From the NCBI GenBank assembly GCA_046724655.1, contig JBKOWY010000044.1, positions 1 through 46,230 on the forward strand: a stretch of DNA of 46,230 nt, given 5' to 3'. Below, one piece after another: positions 40,601 through 46,230 of the stretch. The position numbers were made by a program, and so were the translations under genes. Below the pieces are notes generated by a model. It searched no databases, was not told where the DNA came from, and saw only the letters and a program-made list of their open reading frames with translations. This DNA is from JALZAA01 sp046724655. GTDB taxonomy: Bacteria; Actinomycetota; Acidimicrobiia; IMCC26256; JACDBD01. Within the stretch, counting starts at the first letter, position 1; every line of letters starts with the position of its first letter.

Positions 40601-40719
40601 CGGTTGAGAGCCCCTACTCCGCCCGCTTTCCAACCGAGTCGATTCGGGGAGACATCCGAGCGGCGATCGTCGTCCCGGGGGGCTGGTCGCAGGCCCAGGG
40701 GAGCACGAGGGAGCGAGGG

Positions 40720-41664
40720 GTGCCGGAGTTCGTGCATCGGCCGGTCATGGGCCGGGAGGTCGTCGAGCTGCTCGCGCCGGTTCCGACCGGGCTGATCGTC
40801 GACGCCACCGTCGGCGGCGGCGGCCACGCCCGGCTGATCCTCGAAGCCCGCGCCGACGTGCACCTCCTCGGCATCGACCGCGATCCCGACGCCGTCACCG
40901 CGGCTCGGGACGCGCTCGACGGGTTCGGGCGACGGGCCCGGGTCGTGCGGGGGGGATTCGAGAACCTCGCCGACATCGTGAGAAGCGAGAGCGAGGAAGA
41001 AATCGTGGGCATCTTGTTCGATCTGGGCCTGAGCAGCCCGCAGGTCGATCGACCCGAACGCGGCTTCTCCTACTGGCTCGATGCGCCACTCGACATGCGC
41101 ATGGACAGCAGACAGGAGCTGACGGCGGAGCAGGTCGTGAACACCTACTCCGAAGAGGACCTGGCCGCGATCATCGCCGGCAACGGCGAGGAGCGCTTCG
41201 CGCGCAGGATCGCGCGGGCCATCGTCGCGGCGCGCCCGCTCCGCACGACGCGAGAGCTCGTCGACGTCGTCCGAGGCGCTATCCCGGCACCGGCACGGCG
41301 CCGGGGGCGTCATCCGGCCCGCCGCACGTTCCAGGCGATCCGCATGGAGGTGAACAAGGAGCTCCCGAACCTCGGCGCCGGCCTCGACGAGTCGGTGCAT
41401 CTGCTGACACCCGGCGGCCGCATCCTCGTGGCCTCGTACCACTCCCTCGAGGACCGGATCGTGAAGCAGCGTTTCGCCGGCTGGGCAGGACGGACCGATC
41501 CCGAGCCGCGTGGGATGCCCGTCCGCCGACCACTCGAGCCCCTCGTGCGTCTCCTCACTCGCCGACCTCTGCGGCCGACTGCCGACGAGGTCGTCGACAA
41601 CCCGCGCTCGGCAAGTGCGCGTCTGCGCGCCGTCGAGAAGCTCCCCGACCGGGGAATGAAATGA
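40720..41664 (+). CDS. rsmH: 16S rRNA (cytosine-1402-N4)-methyltransferase
   Basis: The product is a 314-aa SAM-dependent enzyme: FVHRPVMGREVVELL, SAM motif VDATVGGGGHARLIL, GILFDLGLSSPQVDRPERGFS, and C-terminal ASYHSLEDRIVKQRF. It methylates N4 of C1402 in 16S rRNA and is normally second in the dcw cluster. GTG 40720 has GGGAG 6-7 nt upstream; the open frame further left is not aligned. The stop overlaps the next ATG (ATGA). Confidence 0.93.
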   Translation: MPEFVHRPVMGREVVELLAPVPTGLIVDATVGGGGHARLILEARADVHLLGIDRDPDAVTAARDALDGFGRRARVVRGGFENLADIVRSESEEEIVGILFDLGLSSPQVDRPERGFSYWLDAPLDMRMDSRQELTAEQVVNTYSEEDLAAIIAGNGEERFARRIARAIVAARPLRTTRELVDVVRGAIPAPARRRGRHPARRTFQAIRMEVNKELPNLGAGLDESVHLLTPGGRILVASYHSLEDRIVKQRFAGWAGRTDPEPRGMPVRRPLEPLVRLLTRRPLRPTADEVVDNPRSASARLRAVEKLPDRGMK

Positions 41665-42173
41665 GCGCCGCCGCCACGGCGCTTCAAGCGGCGCGTCCAG
41701 CCGCGCGACGCGCGCCAACGACGTCGCGCGCCGCGCGGCCCGCGTCGCTTCACACACCGGCCCGCACCCGAAGAGCACCTCTGCGGGTCGTCGACAACCA
41801 GGCACGTCTGAAGGCGCGTCGTGTCCGGCGTGCGATGTGGTGCCTGGCCGCGATGGTGGTCATCTCGCTGTTCGCAGCCGTCGTGTTCCATGTCCAGCTC
41901 GCCCAGGGTCAGCTGGAGCTCGACGGGCTCGAACGACGGACCTCTGCCGCACGTGAGCAGTATCAGCAGCTTCGTCTCCAGTACGCACAGCAGTCGTCGC
42001 CGGCCGCAATCCAGCAACGGGCGCAAGCCATCGGGATGGTGAGCGCCGGCGACGCGCCGACGTACGTCGTCGTCCCTGGCGCGCCGCCGCCGGCGGTGGC
42101 GCCAGACCAGACGTCCACGACCCTCCAAGAAGGATGGGAGAAAGTGAAGCCTCATCTTGGAACCCAGCCGTGA
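41661..42173 (+). CDS. ftsL: FtsL-like septum protein
   Basis: The product is 170 aa with a basic, Ala/Arg-rich cytoplasmic tail (residues 1-58), one membrane helix (about 60-80: CLAAMVVISLFAAVVFHVQL), and a periplasmic leucine-zipper-like coiled coil (QLELDGLERRTSAAREQYQQ). A Pro/Ala-rich C-terminus follows. It occupies the ftsL position between rsmH and ftsI and would bridge FtsI/FtsW with FtsB. Sequence conservation of FtsL is low, so the name rests on topology and place. Confidence 0.85.
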   Translation: MSAAATALQAARPAARRAPTTSRAARPASLHTPARTRRAPLRVVDNQARLKARRVRRAMWCLAAMVVISLFAAVVFHVQLAQGQLELDGLERRTSAAREQYQQLRLQYAQQSSPAAIQQRAQAIGMVSAGDAPTYVVVPGAPPPAVAPDQTSTTLQEGWEKVKPHLGTQP

Positions 42174-44247
42174 CGGCCGTTCAGCCGGCACGCGCCGGAC
42201 TGGGCTCCGAGCCGGGCGACCTGCCCGGCTCGAGACGCGCGCGCGGCCCCAAACCGCGGCCCGCGCCCGACACGCCACCTCGCCGTCGCGCACGCGAGCA
42301 CGTGTCGTTCCGGCCGCGCGTCGACCGTCGCGCCCAGCTCCGCGCACGGCTGCGCGCACAAGTGCGCGCGCAGCTTCGGGCACGCGCTCTCGCGCGAGCC
42401 GGATCCCGAAACGACGTTCAGCCCGGCGACGCCCGGCCCGTCCGCGCTGGCGACCGGGCCCCCACGCCACCCGTCGCCGCCTGATCGGCCTGCTGCTCGC
42501 CCTCGTCATCGTCTTCGTCGCGGTGGGCGCGCGGCTCGTCGATCTCCAGGCGCTCGGCCGCGACCGCTACGCCCAGCTGGGTCTCGACCAGCGCGTTCGC
42601 AAGGTCGACCTGGCGGCCGAGCGGGGCAGTGTGTTCGACCGGAACGGCCACGACATCGCGGTATCGGTGCCGCAGCAGACGGTGTGGGCGAACCCGCGCG
42701 TCGTGAAGGACCCCGCGGCGTACGCGGCGCAGCTGGCGCCGCTCGTGGGCGTCGAAGAAGCCGTGCTGCGCGATCGGCTGTCGCAGCGCGACAAGGGCTT
42801 CGTCTACATCGCCCGGAAGCTCGACAACGAGACCGTGCTCAAGGTGAAGGCTCTCGGTCTCCCCGGCGTCGACCTCGTGCCCGAGTCCAAGCGGTTCTAT
42901 CCGGCCGGCGCGCTGGCCGGCCCGCTCCTCGGATTCGTGGGCACCGACAATGCCGGCCTGGGCGGGCTCGAGGCGCAGTACGACAAGCGTCTGGCGGGCA
43001 AGCCGGGCGAGCTTTCCGTGGAGCTCGATCCTCAAGGGCGTCAGCTCCCGGGCGGGGAGTACCGCCTCGTCCCGTCACAGCGCGGGGGAGACCTCGTGCT
43101 CACGATCGACCAGAGCATCCAGTACCACGCCGAGCAGGTCCTGACCGAAGAGGTCGCGAAGGCGAACGCTCATGGCGGCATGGCGATCGTCATGGACGTC
43201 ACGACCGGTGACGTCCTCGCCATGGCGACCGTCGACGGCGCCACCGATAGCCGCCCGGCCGGTCCCGCCCCCGCGAGCGAACGCAACCGGCCGGTCGTCG
43301 ACGTCTATGAGCCGGGGTCGACGAACAAGGTGATCACGGTCTCCGGTGCTCTCGAGGACCAGGTCGTGAACGCCGACAGCATGTTCCCGACACCAGCCGT
43401 GCTGAACATCGGCGGCACCGCCTATGCGGATACGAGCGCGCATCCGGCGTCGATGCCCGTGCGGGACATCGTGCGCTTGTCGTCGAACGTCGGCGCGATC
43501 CAGATCGCACATGAGCTCGGCAAGGAGCGCTTCGACGCGTACGTGCGTGCGTTCGGGTTCGGTTCGCCGACGGGTCTCGAATTCCCGGGCGAGGCCAACG
43601 GCCTCATCCTGCCGCTGTCGGAGTACACCGACACGAGCATGGGGTCGATGCCGATCGGCAACGGGCTCGCGGTCACCGCGATGCAGATGCTTGACGTCTA
43701 CACGACGATCGCCAACGGCGGCGCCAGTCGTCCTCCGCGCCTCGTCGACGCGACCCTCGGGCCGGACGGCTCGCGCCACGAGGAACCCACGCCCGTGTCG
43801 CGGCAGGTCGTGTCGCCGGCGACCGCAGCCACGATGCGGGAGCTGCTCCTCGGTGTCGTCGAGAACGGCACCGGCACGAACGCCAAGATTCCCGGCTATC
43901 AGGTCGGCGGGAAGACCGGGACGGCGCGAAAGCCGCCGTACGACCAACCGCCGTTTCAGTACGTCGCGTCGTTCGCAGGCTTCGCGCCCGTCGAGGCGCC
44001 GCGGCTGTCTGCGATCGTCGTGCTCGACGAGCCTCAGAACAACTACTTCGGCGGTCAAGTCGCGGCGCCCGCGTTCGCGCGCATGATGGAGTTCGCACTG
44101 CGGGCGGAGCGGGTCCTGCCGGGTGCCGCGGCCCCGGTGGCGGCGGCCGCCCCGCCGACCCCCGCGGCACCGGCGGCCACCGGCGCGAAGGACGCAGCTC
44201 TGAGCGGCGCGTCTGCCCCGGCCGATACCCTGACGCACTCCCCGTGA
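42157..44247 (+). CDS. ftsI: Septal transpeptidase FtsI (class B PBP)
   Basis: The product is up to 696 aa. The transpeptidase motifs are SxxK S388-T-N-K391, SxN S442-S-N444 and K586-T-G-T. A single membrane helix lies at 109-130 (LIGLLLALVIVFVAVGARLV), followed by the PBP dimer domain. It cross-links septal peptidoglycan. The only start in this frame before the helix is TTG 42157. The first 105 residues are extremely Arg-rich, and codon-position GC suggests another frame is the coding one there, so the true N-terminus is doubtful. It overlaps ftsL by 17 nt and murE by GTGA. Confidence 0.9.
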   Translation: MEPSRDGRSAGTRRTGLRAGRPARLETRARPQTAARARHATSPSRTRARVVPAARRPSRPAPRTAARTSARAASGTRSRASRIPKRRSARRRPARPRWRPGPHATRRRLIGLLLALVIVFVAVGARLVDLQALGRDRYAQLGLDQRVRKVDLAAERGSVFDRNGHDIAVSVPQQTVWANPRVVKDPAAYAAQLAPLVGVEEAVLRDRLSQRDKGFVYIARKLDNETVLKVKALGLPGVDLVPESKRFYPAGALAGPLLGFVGTDNAGLGGLEAQYDKRLAGKPGELSVELDPQGRQLPGGEYRLVPSQRGGDLVLTIDQSIQYHAEQVLTEEVAKANAHGGMAIVMDVTTGDVLAMATVDGATDSRPAGPAPASERNRPVVDVYEPGSTNKVITVSGALEDQVVNADSMFPTPAVLNIGGTAYADTSAHPASMPVRDIVRLSSNVGAIQIAHELGKERFDAYVRAFGFGSPTGLEFPGEANGLILPLSEYTDTSMGSMPIGNGLAVTAMQMLDVYTTIANGGASRPPRLVDATLGPDGSRHEEPTPVSRQVVSPATAATMRELLLGVVENGTGTNAKIPGYQVGGKTGTARKPPYDQPPFQYVASFAGFAPVEAPRLSAIVVLDEPQNNYFGGQVAAPAFARMMEFALRAERVLPGAAAPVAAAAPPTPAAPAATGAKDAALSGASAPADTLTHSP
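42170..42484 (+). CDS. Alternative-frame ORF: displaced FtsI N-terminus or small basic protein
   Basis: Its GTG overlaps the ftsL stop as GTGA, the same coupling used by other genes in this operon. It gives a 104-aa Pro/Arg-rich polypeptide. Counting bases by hand over about 104 codons, GC is near 89, 70 and 79 percent at positions 1, 2 and 3 in this frame, which has the expected dip at position 2. The ftsI frame over the same stretch would have its highest GC at position 2, which is abnormal. Joining it to the ftsI frame needs one -1 shift before 42480. Confidence 0.45.
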   Translation: MTAVQPARAGLGSEPGDLPGSRRARGPKPRPAPDTPPRRRAREHVSFRPRVDRRAQLRARLRAQVRAQLRARALARAGSRNDVQPGDARPVRAGDRAPTPPVAA

Positions 44248-45752
44248 ACGATGGGAGGGGACGGCCCGTGCGCCTGCACGAGCTCCTCGGCGGAGTGGAC
44301 GTTCTGGGGTGGGTGGGGGACCGGAACGTCGAGGTCACTGCCATCACGCACGACAGCCGCCGCGCCGCGCGGGGCAGCTGCTTCGCGTGCATTCCCGGTG
44401 AGGTCGCCGATGGGCACCGGTATGCACCCGAGGCGGTCGCCGCCGGGGCGAGCGCGCTCCTCGTCGAGCGCGAGCTCGACCTACCGGTAGCGCAAGCCCG
44501 GGTCGGGAGCGTCCGGGCCGCGCTCGGCCCCGCCGCCGACCGGCTGCACGACCATCCTTCCCGTCGGCTCCAGTGCCTTGCGGTCACGGGCACGAACGGC
44601 AAGACGACCGTCACGTACCTGGTCGAGGCCATCGCCCGGGCCGCCGGCCGGCGGACGGGGGTCATCGGGACGGTGGGTGCCCGCACGAACGGCGAACCGC
44701 TGCCCGTCGAGCACACGACGCCGGAAGCCGACGACCTGCAGGAGTTGCTCGCGCGCATGCGCGACGACGCCGTGCGGACGGTTGCCGTCGAGGTGTCGTC
44801 ACACGCGCTGGCTCAGCACCGGGTGGACGGGACGTGGTTCGCGGCCGGGTGCTTCACGAACCTGACACCGGAGCACCTCGACTACCACCGGTCGATGCCC
44901 GCGTACTTCGAGGCCAAGGCGAGCCTCTTCGATCCAGCTCGTGTCGCGACCGCGGCAGTGAATGTCGGGGACCGTTACGGACTCAAGATCGTGCGCCGTG
45001 TGCAAGCAGCCGGGATCCCCCTTCTGACGTTCGCGAGCGCCGACATTCGCCGCAGCACCCACGTCGACATCGTGGCCGAGGACGTCATCCTGGACGATTC
45101 CGAGACTCGACTCGTGCTCGTGGATCAGCGCAGCGGCCAGCGGACGCCGATTGCGTCGCCGTTGCTCGGCCGCTTCAACGTGAACAACACGCTCGCAGCT
45201 GCGGCCACCGCGCTGGTGTCCGGCTTGCCGCTGTCGGCCGTGGTCACCGGGCTCCAGCTGCCACTCGTCGTGCCCGGCCGCCTCGAACGCGTGCGCACCG
45301 AGCCGTTCACCGTGCTCGTCGACTACGCGCACACTCCCGACGCCCTTGGTCGCGTGCTGGAGGCCGCGCGCTCACTCGCACACGGTGGCCGGGTGCTCGT
45401 GGTCTTCGGCTGCGGCGGCGACCGCGATCGCGACAAGCGTCCCGCCATGGGTCACGTCGCCGGCGCCCGCGCCGACCTCGTGGTGCTCACGACGGACAAC
45501 CCACGCGGCGAGCGTCCGGAAGCGATTGCCGACGCCGTGCTGCAGGGCCTCCGGGACGGCTCCGCGGCCGTCGTCGTCGAGCTCGACCGGCGCGTCGCCA
45601 TCCGAGAGGCGCTGAGCGAAGCTCGCCCTGGTGACGTCGTCGTGATCGCCGGGAAGGGCCACGAGACGGGACAGACCATCGGGGACCGGACCATCCCGTT
45701 CGACGACCGCGTGATCGCGCGCGCCGAGCTGGAGGCGCTCGGATGCGCCTGA
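44244..45752 (+). CDS. murE: UDP-MurNAc-L-Ala-D-Glu:meso-DAP ligase
   Basis: The product is a 502-aa Mur ligase: N-terminal UDP-binding domain with ITHDSRRAARGSCFACIPG, ATP loop VTGTNGKTT near residue 115, VEVSSHAL, LTPEHLDYHRSM, and VDYAHTPDALGRVL near 360. DNPRGE near residue 420 is the meso-diaminopimelate recognition loop. It adds the third residue of the peptidoglycan stem. The GTG overlaps the ftsI stop, and its own end overlaps murF by 10 nt. Confidence 0.95.
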   Translation: MNDGRGRPVRLHELLGGVDVLGWVGDRNVEVTAITHDSRRAARGSCFACIPGEVADGHRYAPEAVAAGASALLVERELDLPVAQARVGSVRAALGPAADRLHDHPSRRLQCLAVTGTNGKTTVTYLVEAIARAAGRRTGVIGTVGARTNGEPLPVEHTTPEADDLQELLARMRDDAVRTVAVEVSSHALAQHRVDGTWFAAGCFTNLTPEHLDYHRSMPAYFEAKASLFDPARVATAAVNVGDRYGLKIVRRVQAAGIPLLTFASADIRRSTHVDIVAEDVILDDSETRLVLVDQRSGQRTPIASPLLGRFNVNNTLAAAATALVSGLPLSAVVTGLQLPLVVPGRLERVRTEPFTVLVDYAHTPDALGRVLEAARSLAHGGRVLVVFGCGGDRDRDKRPAMGHVAGARADLVVLTTDNPRGERPEAIADAVLQGLRDGSAAVVVELDRRVAIREALSEARPGDVVVIAGKGHETGQTIGDRTIPFDDRVIARAELEALGCA

Positions 45753-46230
45753 CCGCAGAAGAGATTGCCGAAGCAACGAGCGGCGAGCTGATCGGTAACC
45801 CTTCGGCGATCGCCGACTCGTACGGCATCGACACGCGCCGCCTCGACCCCGGAGGCTGCTTCGTCGCTCTGCGCGGTGAGCGCGACGGCAACGACTACGT
45901 CGCCGACGCCTGGAAGCGCGACGCGACGATCGCCGTCGTCAATCGCCCGCCCGGCCGCGTTCGGAAGGATCGCGCCGCGGTTCTCGTCCCCGACTCTCTT
46001 GTCGCACTGGGATCCCTGGGGGATTTCGCCCGTCACCGGCTGCCCGACACCACCGTCGTCGGCATCACGGGCTCGGCGGGCAAGACGGCGACCAAGGACC
46101 TGCTGGCGGCGGCGCTCGATGCGACACACCGCGTTCACGCGAGCCCTGCATCGTTCAACAACGAGGCCGGCGTGCCACTCACGCTCCTCGCCGCGCCCGA
46201 AGACGCCGAGGTCATCGTCACGGAGATGGG
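45743..46230 (+). CDS. murF: UDP-MurNAc-tripeptide D-Ala-D-Ala ligase, 5' part
   Basis: About 162 residues are present before the window edge. It starts MRLTAEEIAEATSGEL with IDTRRLDPGGCFVALRGERDGNDYV, then the ATP loop GITGSAGKTATKDLL near residue 112 and SFNNEAGVPLTLL, a MurF signature. Ala replaces the usual Thr after GKT in the loop. ATG 45743 overlaps the end of murE, so they are coupled. It would add the D-Ala-D-Ala dipeptide to the stem. Confidence 0.93.
   Translation, partial: MRLTAEEIAEATSGELIGNPSAIADSYGIDTRRLDPGGCFVALRGERDGNDYVADAWKRDATIAVVNRPPGRVRKDRAAVLVPDSLVALGSLGDFARHRLPDTTVVGITGSAGKTATKDLLAAALDATHRVHASPASFNNEAGVPLTLLAAPEDAEVIVTEM

Noticed and set aside
42448..42463. A classical XXXYYYZ slippery site for programmed frameshifting in ftsI
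   Set aside because: GGGCCCCC is present but in the wrong register for the upstream frame; a plain indel is simpler.
41310..42509. A 399-codon minus-strand frame across rsmH, ftsL and the ftsI start
   Set aside because: Arg-rich shadow of the dcw genes with no domain.

Overview
The window is GC-rich (roughly two thirds G+C) chromosomal DNA from an actinobacterium. The evidence is the gene content: a dcw cluster with mraZ and the meso-diaminopimelate signature in MurE, a PimB-type mannosyltransferase, an F420-type LLM oxidoreductase, a DUF3040 protein, many GTG/TTG starts, and ATGA/GTGA overlaps. The gene mix would fit an Acidimicrobiia-like lineage, but that is inference from content, not from a marker phylogeny.

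Layout. 0-6.5 kb: an amidohydrolase on the + strand faces a minus-strand run (DinB-like protein, NDP-forming acyl-CoA synthetase, enoyl-CoA hydratase, Ltp2-like thiolase, DUF35 protein) that looks like a CoA-thioester catabolic unit. 6.5-14.5 kb, + strand: ferredoxin reductase, MFS transporter, then a tightly coupled block (PimB-like glycosyltransferase, membrane protein, SRPBCC protein, ArsA-family ATPase, acidic helical protein, ROK kinase, LLM oxidoreductase). 14.4-17.4 kb: a decayed Tat-lipoprotein leader, a thioesterase/crotonase pair, and a divergent CYP125-like P450 sharing a KstR-like palindrome with the crotonase. 17.4-19 kb: a small accessory patch with a split HEPN/Abi_C-type gene and a DUF1508 protein. 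19-30.3 kb: housekeeping and lipid genes (lipoprotein, HAD phosphatase, aminotransferase, TetR plus PlsC with a TetR-type operator, glycerol kinase, a phosphofructokinase with PPi-type residues, TesB, threonine aldolase, SDR, PIG-L deacetylase). 30.3-34.3 kb: NUDIX, DNA polymerase IV, Gfo/Idh, DUF3040 and MerR. 34.2-38.6 kb, minus strand: MoxR, DUF58, transglutaminase. 38.8-46.2 kb: a small protein, HNH nuclease, then mraZ-rsmH-ftsL-ftsI-murE-murF, with murF cut by the window edge.

How the parts work together. The last 6 kb is a division and cell-wall operon with a recognisable promoter upstream of mraZ and a structured leader before rsmH. The CoA-metabolism loci (synthetase, two crotonases, thiolase/DUF35, hotdog thioesterase, P450) suggest breakdown of a sterol-like or branched acyl side chain. 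The most unusual signals are non-coding or structural: a roughly 40-nt palindromic repeat present in at least three, probably four, intergenic copies; 8-nt-period G-boxes over the mraZ promoter; a frame anomaly at the ftsI N-terminus; a split HEPN gene; and a frameshifted Tat leader. I see no CRISPR array, tRNA, rRNA, insertion sequence or integrase.
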